Below are positions 44,358 through 55,322 of a DNA stretch of 64,000 bases, in pieces. The position numbers were made by a program, and so were the translations under genes. Position 1 is the stretch's first letter. Each line of letters starts with the position of its first letter. The stretch is from Hydnum rufescens UP504 (taxonomy: Eukaryota; Basidiomycota; Agaricomycetes; Cantharellales; Hydnaceae), in assembly GCA_014904985.1 (NCBI GenBank), contig MU129027.1, positions 129,533-193,532 of the forward strand, in the 5' to 3' direction. The notes under the pieces are model-generated. The model saw only the letters and a list, made by a program, of their open reading frames with translations, ran no database searches and was not told where the DNA came from.

Positions 44358-46263
44358 ATGGAACATAACCATCACCACTCAATTGCTGTGGCATTCCGCC
44401 ATCAATATTATCAACTCTTTCACTCTGTACAGACTGTACTTGACAGTCCCCATCGTGATCCCACTGTGATATCTCAAGTGGGTGATGATCTTGATAGATA
44501 TTCAGAGATGCTTGAACAAGTAGGTTCTTCTGGTCTTTGTACAATAATTGGAAATCATAGGTACCAATGGTCTCTGAAAAATTATAGAATGAATCCCTCA
44601 GTCACGAAGAGGCTGATGTTATCCACAATAACATTATCCTTCTGAGTGCTGAGATCTGGCAAGGCTACCTTGATGCAGTAGAGTCTTCACATCATGGACG
44701 GCCCCACCCTGTTACCTGGATTCGAACTGGTGGCCGTGGTTGTCCATGGGCAGTCATTGACCGTGAATGGCTATCATGGGCCATCCAGCACTGAACCATC
44801 AGTGGAATTGCTGAGTTTCTCAGTGTATCTTGCCCAATCGTCCATGGTGCCCTCCTGGAATATGGAATGAGAGAACTACAGGAGTATCCTTTCATCCGCA
44901 CTGTCACCAATGACACCAATACCCCTGGACATGTCATTTTTACTCAAGTGCGGGCATTCCAAACCATGGTGTCTCTCTGGACAGACAAAGAACTTGACAA
45001 TGCTGTCACTCGAGTACGCATTCATTTCCCCAATGCAGGGATATCAATGCTTCATGGTTCATTCCGCTCCATGGGTGAAAATGTGCCATGTGACCATATC
45101 CGAGCCTCATTACTTCATATTGATCCAATACAACGTCTATTTGAGCAAGTCATAATCGAGTGATGAGTGTACAGTGTCCCTGGCCCCAACTTTCTGTGGC
45201 ATCATGATGGGCAACATGGTCAGTGTTCTGCAAGTTTGTATGTCATACTGCTTACTCATGATTTTCTGTGTAGGCCTCATCAGATGGAACATTGTCATCC
45301 ATGGATTTATTGATGGCCATTCAAGACTAATTACTTCCTTACGTGCAAGTAACAACAATCAAGCCAATACAGTGTTGGGGGTCTTTCTTCAAGGGGTTTC
45401 CCAGTATGGACTCCCTTCACGTGTTCGTGGTGATCATGGAACAGAGAATCTCCAGGTAGCTGCTTATATGGAGCATTACCGTGGTCAGAACTGAGGGTCC
45501 TATATCTGGGGGAGGTGGTTATCATTTAATCCCATGCTTGTTGTAATTCCTTCTGATTGGAATATTCTAGGAGTGTCCACAATGTGCGAATTGAGTGTCT
45601 GTGGGTAGATGTGACCACCCAACTTGGAGCCAAGTGGGCTGAATTTTTCACATCCCTTGAGTTGCACCATGGTTTCAATGTCAACAACCGAAGCCATAAG
45701 TGGCTACTTCATTACCTTTTCCTTCCTGACATCAACGATGAACTGCTCTTTTTCACACGAACTTGGAACCACCATCAAATCCATATCCAGGGACAGCGCA
45801 GTCGTTCACCCATCAACTTCTTTTACTTTGACATGCTAGTGCATGGGATTCGAGGGGATTTCTTGGCCCCACATGATTTTGTTGTCAATGGTGATGACTT
45901 TGTTGTCAATGGCAATAACAATCCTGCCATGCTCCACGAGGTACAGGATGATGTCATATTACCACAGGACCTCGAATTGTTTGGGGTTGATTGGGCAGCT
46001 TTACGGGAACCGGCACTGGCAGATTCACAGCTTCAGAACAACACTATCACAGAGAACACATCTTCTTGGATTGGTCGAAGAGGTCCTCCAGATAATTTGA
46101 ATGAGGTCATGGTGGAGCCACCAGAAGGTGATTTAACAGTAGAGGATATTGGACAACTCCACACATTCATTTCTCCTTGGCTACCCATGTTGGACCATGA
46201 GTCTTTGACACAGCGATGGGCTCAAGCCCTAGCTTTTGTACTGGGCCTTAATCCCAATTTTTA
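44358..46263 (+). pseudogene. Integrase-like (DDE) transposase with HTH, inactivated by CGA-to-TGA stops
   Basis: Belongs to the integrase-core proteins common in basidiomycete transposons. Exon 1 starts at 44358. An intron at about 44,521-44,588 joins LEQ to NESLSHEEADV, then comes a helix-turn-helix region (TISGIAEFLSVS). The catalytic core is split by two more introns: DGQHG at the first Asp, [21 protein letters not shown] (second Asp) and VRIECLW (Glu), with 34 residues between second Asp and Glu. The C-terminal region is acidic and ends at 46,262. In-frame stops at 44,792, 45,161, 45,164 and 45,492 are all TGA at positions where the family has Arg. IECLW also replaces the usual IERLW. 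Introns remain clean, so the copy decayed by point mutation. Confidence 0.8.
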
Positions 46264-47845
46264 AAATCATAATAATAGATAGTTCTTCCAGTCCTCCACC
46301 TTCATCCTAGGGAACAATCACAATGATTTAGAGCAAGTTACCTCAGATACTGCTAGGATGTTCCAAATCCACTCCACTGCTGGTGGCTTAGTTGCCTGAA
46401 AGCTAGTAGTTTTTTCCTCTTCTCCCAGGCTAAATATTCTGGATATTTATACCATAAAGGCCCTTATTCCATATCCTTCCACCATTTTTCTATCCATATT
46501 CTACCTAAACCCCCAACTACTCTAGAAGCTTCCTTTGCCATCTGTTTGTAAGCAGGAAATTCCAAAGAAATCCAGCCAGTCTGTGATATAGAAACAAGGA
46601 CAAAAGGAGAAGGTCATGGGATCAATCTGAGGTTGAGGTCCTGGGTGAAGGAATGGTCTTTGAGATTGGTTATGGGACTACCTAGACACAGAGTATCTAG
46701 TATCTAGACAGTGAATAAAGGAAGTGAGATCACACCAAAGGTCCTTCTCTGAGAACCCCTCAAAATGTGTAATTAGTAGGAGTCTTGTAGTGGACTTTAA
46801 CCTAATTCCAGCAGCTGTTCTTCAAGCTTCAAAACTGGGGATGAGGGGAAAGACAATCAAAATTCACACTTTATGTGCTTAATATACATCCCAGAAAAAT
46901 GATGGAGTGATCAACAGAAAGGTGGGATTTAGGTAAAATTAATGAAGCAAAAATCAAGTCAAAAGCTTCAGAAGTGAAGGAGATATTCCTAATTCAAGTC
47001 AGAATAGTGAAATATGACTTAACCAAACTATTGCTCCATCCCTACAGAACAGAATCCCTTGGGGATAAGTGGAAATGGTCAACCTGAATGTCCCCTTTGT
47101 CAGATAAATGATGGACAAGGCATAATTGCCTTTAGTAATCAGAAAAAGTGGAGATATTGATAAGTGAGACATGGGGAGTTAAATCATAAAAGAGCAAGTT
47201 CTAATCCAATCACCTTGCCCTTGGTACCTGTTGGATGTACATTTTTGAACATTTTCAGGGTGTCTTTTCCACAATGAATTGGATCAAAACTAACTGAGAA
47301 ATTTGAGAAATACTGAAGAAGAGTGTGAAGTATGATGTAGAAATGATCTAGAAAGTGCAGTTTTGGTCTGTTAATTTTGTGCTTGGGACCAATCAATAGT
47401 GATGAATGGTGGCTTTCCAGGTGCTACTTTCATGAGGTGATACAATCAAAATTAATGGAGAAAATTGAAAAATACTCATGGTAATAAGGAAATACACAGT
47501 AAAAATGTTCTGGAAAGTGAAAATTGCATCCAATCAACTGGTGTTTGGTACCATTCAATAGGTGTAAGTCATAGCGTTCAGGGAATTGTCTTTCTGAGAT
47601 GATCTGATCAAAATTGAGGGAGAAAATACCATTTTTACTCCTTGAGAGCATTGTATAGCCCCTATTTATCATGTGACTAATCTGCAAGTTGGATCAAGAA
47701 AGAAAAAAAAAAAAGAGGGGAGGAAGAAAAAAAAATTTCCCCAAATTCTTTTTTTCCCTATTCAACGAGTGAGCACCCTGCATATCCCCCTGCACCTTAA
47801 GGGCAGCATATTGGTTTGGAATTATGTTTCGACATCTGGACGTTG
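46264..47845. other. AT-rich relic DNA with degenerate repeats
   Basis: No gene recognised. Degenerate direct repeats of about 170-180 bp lie at 47,250-47,640; each contains a variant of ATCAAAATTAATGGAGAAAA and GAAAGTG...TTGG...ACC. Probably remains of a transposon. Confidence 0.5.
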
Positions 47846-48244
47846 NNNNNNNNNNNNNNNNNNNNNNNNNNNNNNNNNNNNNNNNNNNNNNNNNNNNNNN
47901 NNNNNNNNNNNNNNNNNNNNNNNNNNNNNNNNNNNNNNNNNNNNNNNNNNNNNNNNNNNNNNNNNNNNNNNNNNNNNNNNNNNNNNNNNNNNNNNNNNNN
48001 NNNNNNNNNNNNNNNNNNNNNNNNNNNNNNNNNNNNNNNNNNNNNNNNNNNNNNNNNNNNNNNNNNNNNNNNNNNNNNNNNNNNNNNNNNNNNNNNNNNN
48101 NNNNNNNNNNNNNNNNNNNNNNNNNNNNNNNNNNNNNNNNNNNNNNNNNNNNNNNNNNNNNNNNNNNNNNNNNNNNNNNNNNNNNNNNNNNNNNNNNNNN
48201 NNNNNNNNNNNNNNNNNNNNNNNNNNNNNNNNNNNNNNNNNNNN
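47846..48244. other. Assembly gap (399 N)
   Basis: Unsequenced bases. Flanks on both sides are CpG-poor relic DNA. Confidence 1.
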
Positions 48245-49770
48245 CCCCTGGGGAATAAATGGAGCATTTATGAAAGTGGGAAAAAGTTAGTGTATGTGGC
48301 TCAAACTTGGGGTTAGTGAAGCCATTAATACCAGTTGCCTTTTGATTAGAATTACAGAATATCACTGGGCCTTGGCCACAGAGGGGAAAACCTTAATCAG
48401 ACATGCCATTTTAATACATTCTGAATCCTAAGACATCTGGGAAGTCACTACCTGATGGGAGCCAGCCACAACATCATGAAAATTTGGTGAGAGGGAAAGC
48501 AATTCCACAGCAGTTGAAAATTACTCACAATTTAATTCCATATGTTTTCCAGAAAGCACAGGCAGCATGATAAGTGCCTGCACAAGTGAAGGCATTAATA
48601 GAGAATCGTCTTCCCCCCTCAAAATCACACAGTGAGCCAGGACAGAACCAGAGAACCCAAACACCAGCTTTCTTCCAACAATATCTTTTTACCAACTTGG
48701 GGGAGATATAAGTAGCACTTGTTGAACTCTCCAAAGGAGATAATGAAGTTAAGAGTTTGCTTTGCATCAGACATATCAAGGTGAGAATGTCTGAGGCACC
48801 ATCAATCAGTGCAATGCAGCTGTTAGGGAGCTCCCAGTGAAGGTAGGGTATTCAGAATATTCTTTTTGATAATTGATGTCCAAGAAGAGCTGGATCCTGG
48901 AAATAAATCCAACATATCATTACTATTGATGGTGAGAAACAAGACAAACACTCACATCGTCATCCTCCACCACATTTTTGGATCCTCCAGGCCAAGGTAT
49001 TCATAATGTGAGGATTGATGTTTTCTTCCAACTCTTGGCAGATTCGAGTGAGGTATCGTATTGGTGTCAGCAGATTGATTTGTGTTTCTGTTGTAACCCA
49101 AGGATACCCCTTTTTTTTCCCTTTCCTTTTCCTGCTAGCCTTGGCCAGAATCCAATATGAGTGACAGGTTTGTATTGACCAGTTCATTTGTCATGTGCAT
49201 ATCTTGTGTAGAATTTGAAAATGGATTGGAATCATGATATCCTTGGAGTGCCATTCACATAGTGTCCACAGTACTTTGGGGCAGGGGTAAATGCCTCAAG
49301 ATGCCAAGAATGGTGGTGGTGTCAGGCATCCAGTTGGCAGCTTGACCTTTGACAAGTCACCACAGATGATGGCCAGTAACTTGTACAGTTTCCAGGCCAT
49401 TCTTCCAAGATGATTGGAAGGAATTGAAAACTTTCTCCTGACTGGCAGGGCCTGTTTGATCCCATTGGATGGGAGGTACACTGGGTGACTTGGGGGTACT
49501 GGAGGAAACTCCTCAACTGCCAGGGCAAAGGCATTAAAATTATATTTACCCTTCAATTCTAGGGGAAATAAAAACCATTTTCATTGGTTTTCTGCTGATT
49601 GAAATGAGCCATTCGATTAGCACAATGATCTTGCTGATAGGGACTCTGATGCTGTTTCTGCTGCTGCCTCTTCTTGTTTCGCCTTGTCTTGCTGTTTCCT
49701 TGAACTTCATTTGGGGCAGATCTGCTAAAATTATATCAGGACTATTACCCCTGATATAAATTAATAGGTC
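48245..49770. other. CpG-poor relic DNA, no intact gene
   Basis: Minus-strand fragments such as KKAGVWVLWFCPGSLCDFEG (48,530-48,780) look like decayed coding sequence with frameshifts but match nothing I recognise. A small hairpin (ATATCAGG...CCTGATAT) lies at about 49,732-49,759. Confidence 0.4.
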
Positions 49771-49985
49771 TTACATATTATCATGGTAAATATCCTTGCC
49801 CTTGTTGTTATTATCACCATCATTGCCATCATCCTTGCCTTTGTCATCCTTGTTGCCTTCCTCCTCATCATCTTCAGATGTTTCACCAGTAGAACCAACT
49901 GCCAAGGCCAAGGAGTCCTCCTCTCCTCCAGGTTGATGGTGGTGTTGTGGTGTTTCATCATGTTCTGGATTTCCTCTGACAGTTG
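49771..49985 (-). pseudogene. C-terminal fragment of an acidic low-complexity protein
   Basis: The minus strand reads PQHHHQPGGEEDSLALAVGS, then TSEDDEEEGNKDDKGKDDGN, and ends IYHDNM at the stop 49,771-49,773. The upstream part is lost where the retrotransposon LTR begins, so this looks like a gene or element cut by that insertion. Function unknown. Confidence 0.4.
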
Positions 49986-49991
49986 CTGAAT

Positions 49992-50600
49992 GTCAGAGTT
50001 TGTCTGTTTCCCGGTTAATTCCAGATTTGTTTCCGGTTTGTTTCCAGTTTTGGTTCCAGCCTGTTTCCAATTTGTCCCCGTCTCCGTTTCATTTCCCCTT
50101 CATTTCCGCGTTTCCTTTACTTCTGGTTCCCACACACTTACCCTGGCCCTGTCCCTGTCCCTCCACTTTCCCATCCCCTGCCCGCTCCCCCTCTTGTGCC
50201 TGCCCCCTGTAACCACCTCTCATTAAGCGATCAATCCCCCGTAGTATAGGAACTATGTATAAGTAGTCCAGGGCGAAATCCAGAGACTCAGCTTTGGTCT
50301 CTCAGGATTTCTGCTTCTACTCCAGACTACAGGTTAGCCTCACTGTACCTATTCCCTTAATGTTAACTCAGGATTTCTGCTTCTACTCCAGACTACAGTC
50401 CGAGTACCTTCCAGCTGACTCCGTGAGCTTAAGGGACCGCTGTGCTTGTTTCCGCCTAGTCCCTTCTGGGCTGCTGGACTGCCTCTCCATCCCATCCTCG
50501 TTATCTCATTCTTGCCCGGATTCTCCCGGACTTAGCCGGACGTACACCGGACTTAGTCGGAGTTATCTGTGTTTATATTTGTTTGGTGCTCTCATTGCAG
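49992..50600 (+). repeat. Probable 5' LTR of Ty3/gypsy chromovirus
   Basis: Borders TG (near 49,992) and CA (near 50,600) are tentative. The segment holds a TATA-like TATGTATAAGT near 50,254, about 380 bp before gag, and a 29-bp direct repeat starting CAGGATTTCTGCTTCTACTC at 50,303 and 50,369. Upstream are GTTTCC-rich degenerate repeats (50,010-50,110). No matching 3' LTR lies in the window, so this rests on position and composition. Confidence 0.45.
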
Positions 50601-50630
50601 CATGGCCCTGACAGAAGACAAAGCTCTTTC

Positions 50631-51963
50631 ATGAGCCCACCATCCAGATTGCTTAGTATCGCCAATTTCCCTCCTACCCCCCATTCTGAAATGTCCAACG
50701 GTGCTCCAGTAGCCATTACTGCCAACCACCTCCAACACCTCCTCACTCAACTCCAACAACAGAATGCCGCCCTTCGGAAAGAACTGGATGACATGCGAAA
50801 CCAAGGGACACACGTTGCAGGCTTTGTGTCCACCGCAGTTCAGCAGACCCTCCAGCAACAACCCCACCTACCCAATCCACTCGTGAGGCCAAGGGGGCAG
50901 ACCCCGAAACTGTTCTCGGGTGACCGGAAGAAGACAGAAGGGTTCCTGTGCTCCGTCCAGCTGAATATTGCCCTCCAGCCAGAGTCTACCCCATGGAGCT
51001 GCACAAAATTCCTATACACCCTCTCCTGGATGAAGGATGGAACCGCCAGAGCATGGGCGGAAAGCCTTTCCACCTCTTTCCTGGACCCCAAGACTCACAA
51101 CCCATACAAGACCTTCGAGGAGTTCCTGGTTGCCTTCGAGAGTGCCTTCGGGGAGCCAGATCGAGGAGTTCACCACCCAGTCCCAACTTCGGAACCTGAA
51201 GCAGGGAAAGATGTCCGCCGAGGAGTACACTGCACACTTCGATGCCTTGGCAGGTCGAACTGGCTTCAGGGAAGAGGCCCTTATCGATGCATACCAACGA
51301 GGACTCAATGAACAGTTGCTGGAGAAAATGCACCTCAGCAACCTACCAGGGACCCTCGGAGGATGGCAGGACACGGCACGCCAGCTGGACAACTTATACC
51401 TCTGGTTCCGACAGGCCATGGTGAGCACGAACCCCTATGCACCGAGGAACCCTCCAACACCCACGGAGAAGCCCCAGACAACACCCCCTGCCCCCAGGCC
51501 AACCCCAGTGCCTCCCGTGGAAACACATTCCTCATCAACTTCATTTGCCCCCATGGACATAGACTCCACATGGAAGCAAGAGGCACGACGTTGTTACAAC
51601 TGCCAGGAGCTGGGACACATCTCTCATGACTGCCCACACCATGAAAGCCACGACAGTTTGTCTGGGCAACAGAAGACATCGGAGCAATTGTCCATGAGGA
51701 ACTATGGAAGCTGTTCCCACCCGCAAAGGACACACTGGAACCCTCAGGATCTACTCTGCAGGGTTTCCCAATGGTCAGCAGTGAAGGATATGTCCTGCCT
51801 GACCAACAGATTCACCCCCCTCCAAAACTGTACATACAGAATCGGAAATGACATGTTTTTCTCCAATGATGAGAGTGATGATTCTGACAACGTATCCACC
51901 TATACCAACCCTGTTTATAGCCCTCCACCCTCAATCCACCTCCTCTCCGAAGACCCTAGATGA
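50631..51963 (+). pseudogene. Chromovirus Gag (frameshifted)
   Basis: Gag forms the virus-like particle of the retrotransposon. The ATG at 50,631 (or 50,691, MSNGAPVAIT) leads to a coiled-coil (LLTQLQQQNAALRKELDDM) and the capsid block KLFSGDRKKTEGFLCSVQLN, with WMKDGTARAWAESL. Near 51,158 a one-base shift moves the frame; it continues NLKQGKMSAEEYTAHFDAL and RGLNEQLLEKM. The nucleocapsid zinc knuckle CYNCQELGHISHDC lies at about 51,592-51,634. The stop is at 51,961. Downstream of the knuckle the product is degenerate. Confidence 0.82.
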
Positions 51964-51978
51964 GCCACAGAAGTCAAG

Positions 51979-52380
51979 GTGAAAATCCAATCACCCCGGA
52001 CTGGAGCCATCTGTGCCAGAACCACTCTACTGGACTCCAGAGCAACTGGGATGTTCATGGACCTGGCCTTTGCAAAGGAGAATGGACTAGACATATGGCT
52101 GCTCGCCCGCCCCATCCCAGTCTATAACGTTGATGGAATGCTCAATGAGATGGGATCTGTCCATGAAGAAGTAGAAGTCATCCTCTGGATTGATGACCAC
52201 TCCAAACAGGTGGTGTTCTCCATGATCAGACTGGGTAAAACCAAATTGATCATAGGGCACGCCTGGCTCCACCACCACAACCCAGAGATCGACTGGACAA
52301 CAGGGAAGCTGACACTGACCCGATGCCCGTCTGACTGCCAAGCAATGATCCGGAGAATACGGAATACGGAATGCCAATGA
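51979..52380 (+). pseudogene. Chromovirus aspartic protease, active-site Gly replaced
   Basis: A retropepsin-like domain. The motif reads LLDSRATGMFMDLAFA, where the family has DSGATG; the Gly next to the catalytic Asp is Arg here, which should abolish activity. The second half has LIIGHAWLHHHNPEIDW, matching the family's LGxPWLxxHNPxIDW. The stop at 52,378 cuts the link to reverse transcriptase. Confidence 0.75.
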
Positions 52381-52629
52381 GAGAGAGATGGTTGGAAAGC
52401 CATGGAGACACCCCGGAACAAGCCCACACCACTGGATGACGATGATGAGACCCTGACCTTGGAAAAAGGGGATGCTATTTCGCAGCCTACTTCCCTGACG
52501 ACAGCAAACACTCCGAAATCGTCTGAGCAATGTCCACCCCTTCTCAGAGGCTGGCAGAGGCTGCTAAGGTGAAAGCAAATGAACCTGCCAAAACCTTCGA
52601 AGAGCTCGTACCCGAGGAATTCCGTGACT

Positions 52630-52637
52630 TCCAGGAC
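52630..52637. repeat. Target-site duplication, left copy (TCCAGGAC)
   Basis: Identical to 57,347-57,354. Together with the flanking GACT and GTGTTCTCC it rebuilds the uninterrupted retrotransposon codons for DFQDVFS. Confidence 0.88.
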
Positions 52638-53147
52638 AGGCTGGTCAGTCACATAGGGGACCTAATTTAGGTACCACTTTCAGGGCAGAAAATGGTACCT
52701 AAGAGGTCCCCCAGACCTTTGGCCGAAATCAAGCCATTCCAATTCAGTTTTTTTGGCCATCTATCGGCCAATCCATGGCTGTGCTAGATTATTTGTTTAT
52801 TTACTATTGTTTGTTTACTATTTATTATTATTATTATTATTATTATTACTACTACTATTATTATATACATATTAGCTATACATATTATGCTATATACATA
52901 TTATCCCCCCCCCCCTGGGGTTTGCCACCACAGGGGGGGGCATAGTTCATGCAGGCCACACACCTGCATATACCACCACACCCACCGCAGCGGGTGGGGT
53001 CCATATGCCCTGGTTGGGGTCGGTTCCATTTGGGCACTCCCTCGAAGGGGTCGGTCTTCATTTGCAGGGCTTCATTTGCGGTAATTGTTTGCCACGTCTC
53101 GTTTGGCGGGTTCTGCTTGGGGGCTTGCAGGGGTTCTGGTTCAGAAT

Positions 53148-53310
53148 CTAGAGAAATAAATGATGAAATGTTAGTAGAACAGCAATGCAGTGCAAAAAGA
53201 GCAGCCTATGCTGCTCTTTTTGCACCACAAGAATAAGAAATAAAAAAAATAAAAGAGACATACCTTTGTAGTACCCCACACCCGCTGTGGGAGTGTGGGG
53301 TACTGGGACC
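53148..53310 (-). other. Hairpin-intron module L3
   Basis: Read on the minus strand: outer hairpin GTACCCCACAC...GTGTGGGGTAC (53,275-53,308), then AAAG|GTATGT at 53,263, intron hairpin GCAAAAAGAGCAGC/GCTGCTCTTTTTGC (53,193-53,224), TACTAACA near 53,180 and the acceptor TCTAG ending at 53,148. Intron-like length 116 nt. Confidence 0.8.
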
Positions 53311-53434
53311 GTGTACTCCAGGTCATCCGTATGACTGGTCGTATGGGTCTTCTCTGTGCCCCGTCATTCGGGCGTCGATAAGTGGGGTTGTGGGGGGTTT
53401 TGTGTCGGTATTCATTTGCAAAGAGACTCGAGAA

Positions 53435-53583
53435 CTAGATGATATGACTTTTAAATTAGTTAAAAATTAAAGAACACGCAAAAAGAGCAGCTTTCGCTGC
53501 TCTTTTTGCATGGCTGTAGGTAGTGGGGGGGAGGAACTCACCTGATATGGAACCACACACCTGCTGTGGCAGGTGTGTGATTC
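53435..53583 (-). other. Hairpin-intron module L2
   Basis: Minus strand: outer hairpin CACACACCTGC/GCAGGTGTGTGG (53,551-53,580), ATCAG|GTGAGT at 53,541, intron hairpin (53,477-53,510), AACTAAT near 53,455 and the acceptor ATCTAG ending at 53,435. Length 107 nt. Confidence 0.8.
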
Positions 53584-53639
53584 CTGGCGTGTCATTTGAC
53601 ACGGTCGCATCCTCGTTTGGCGCGGTGCCGTATATCGCA

Positions 53640-53890
53640 TCGTTGGGTTGCTGTGTTGCGTTCCCGTGCGTCATGCTGCCATGTCGTGTTGCCATGCATC
53701 GCGCTGCAGTCACGTTGCTGTACACTGTGCTGCCGTGTCATGTTGCCATGTGTCACGCTGCGGTCGCGTTGCCGTACGCTGTGCTGCTGTGTCGCGTTGC
53801 CGTATGTTGCGCTGCCGTGTCACGTTCCCATGTGTTGTGCTGCCGTGTCACATTCCTGTGTGTTGGGTTCCCGTTTGGGCTCTCGTTGTG
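53640..53890. repeat. Degenerate minisatellite of about 24 bp between modules L1 and L2
   Basis: Variants of GTGCTGCCGTGTCACGTTGC recur about nine times with CpG-rich content. It lies in the exon-like space between two modules. A similar but shorter run is at 61,990-62,050 in the second copy. Confidence 0.7.
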
Positions 53891-53900
53891 AGGCCTCAAT

Positions 53901-54042
53901 CTATAATAAATAAAGGCACGTTAGTAAAAAAATTCCAAAGCAGCGCAAAAAGAGCAGCTTTCGCTGCTCTTTTTGCACATTGTATCTACTAAAAAAAATA
54001 CTCACCTTGTGACCACACACCCGCAGAGGCAGGTGCGTGGTC
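53901..54042 (-). other. Hairpin-intron module L1
   Basis: Minus strand: outer hairpin overlapping the palindrome flank (54,010-54,040), ACAAG|GTGAGT at 54,005, intron hairpin (53,943-53,978), TACTAACG near 53,925 and the acceptor TATAG ending at 53,901. Length 105 nt. Confidence 0.8.
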
Positions 54043-54079
54043 ATGCGGTTGCCTTTTCGGGCAGTTGCTTGTTGTGGTT

Positions 54080-54775
54080 GCGGAGATAGGAAGCAAGATG
54101 CAGATTCAACACCGGCAATTGCCGATACTCAAGAAGCGCCCAAGTGCTGGTGCTGCAAGCACAGTACACAATAGTACCAAGCATGTAAATTATAAATAAA
54201 TACTATATAATAAAAAATTGTCCAGGAAAACCTGAAGAAGAGGATGGTAATGAGTCAGAGGTCAATAAGGCATGAGATGGCTAATTACAGAGTGGATTGG
54301 GCCACTTATACGCATCAGAATTGGCCCAAATTTGAATATAGTAGTGTTATATATACACTCTACATGGGCGATTGATTATCTCGGACAATAATCGCATTTT
54401 TCAATTTTTCATGCCTTCAATTCCCTAAATAGGGAATTGAAGGCGTGAAAAATTGAAAAATGCAATTATCGTCCGAGATAATCAATCACCCATGTAGGGT
54501 GTATATATACCATTACTATATTTAAATTTGGGCCAATTCTGATGTGTAGAAGTGGCCCAATCCACTCTGCAATTAGCCATCTCATGCCTTATTGACCTCT
54601 GACTCATTATCATTGGCTTCTTCAGGTTTTCCTGGGCAAATATTTATTATATAGTATTTATTTTAAATATACATGCTTGTTCCTATTGTGTACTGTGCTT
54701 GCAGTGCCAGCGCTTGGGCGCTTCTCGAGTGTTGGCAATTGCCGGCATTGAATTTCGCAACTACGCAGCCACACC
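54080..54775. repeat. Central palindrome, arms about 345 bp
   Basis: The arms mirror one another around TTCCCTAAATAGGGAA, centred at about 54,428. Arm similarity is high, with few mismatches: GGCAATTGCC near both ends, GAGATAATCAATC, TGACCTCTGACTCATTA and its complement. The centre AAATTGAAAAATGC words flank the dyad. The same palindrome occurs in the second copy near 63,329. It divides the element into two outward-facing arrays. Confidence 0.92.
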
Positions 54776-54804
54776 CAGCAACAGAAATGTGACTGCACGA
54801 CCAT

Positions 54805-54836
54805 GACACAACAGCAGTAGCAACAGCAGCAGCAAT

Positions 54837-54915
<79 letters not shown>

Positions 54916-54942
54916 GCAACGGCAGCAGCAGCAACGGCAACA
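54805..54942. repeat. CAG trinucleotide tract
   Basis: About 40 CAG/CAA-type triplets with TAG and CGG interruptions, ending 20 bp before the outer hairpin of module R1. The same tract, more broken, sits at 63,740-63,845 in the second copy. Confidence 0.92.
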
Positions 54943-54961
54943 GTGCATGACCACGACCACG

Positions 54962-55102
54962 CGACCACACACCCGCTGATGCGGGTGTGTGGTCATAAGG
55001 TAAGTTTTATCTCAATAGATACAATAGCGCAAAAAGAGTAGCACAAGCTACTCTTTTTGCACTGCTTTCAATTCTTCTACTAACATACTTTTATTATCAT
55101 AG
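54962..55102 (+). other. Hairpin-intron module R1
   Basis: Outer hairpin CCACACACCCGC/GCGGGTGTGTGG (54,965-54,992), ATAAG|GTAAGT at 55,000, intron hairpin GCAAAAAGAGTAGC/GCTACTCTTTTTGC (55,029-55,060; compensatory T/A change in the stem), perfect TACTAAC near 55,079 and CATAG ending at 55,102. Length 103 nt. Confidence 0.85.
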
Positions 55103-55322
55103 CTGATCCAGGTCATAGCCTGATCCCAGGTACCGAACGAAACCCCGCCAAACGAACCAAACTAACGACACCACGCTAAATGAACCCCACCGAACGAAAT
55201 CCTGCCAGAGCAAAACCACACCAAATGACAACGCAATACGACGAGGACGCCAGCGATGGGGACGGCCGATCAAGCAGCTCAACGACACCACGCCCAACGA
55301 CACTGCCGACATCACGCCCACA

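Noticed and set aside
44520..44650. A frameshift between exon 1 and the next block of the integrase-like gene
   Set aside because: A normal intron (GTAGGT...TATAG, about 44,521-44,588) joins the frames, so it is not a lesion.
47673..48365. Open frames of 140-220 residues spanning the N gap
   Set aside because: Most of the 'protein' is unknown bases; no coding evidence.
50000..50226. Hydrophobic open frames (FPVCFQFWFQPV type)
   Set aside because: They arise from GTTTCC-rich degenerate repeats at the start of the LTR; low complexity and no domain.
54658..54996. Poly-Cys, poly-Ala and poly-Leu open frames over the CAG tract, and similar ones at 63,585-64,000
   Set aside because: Trinucleotide repeats stay open in several frames by nature. 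There is no conserved start or independent support for these proteins.
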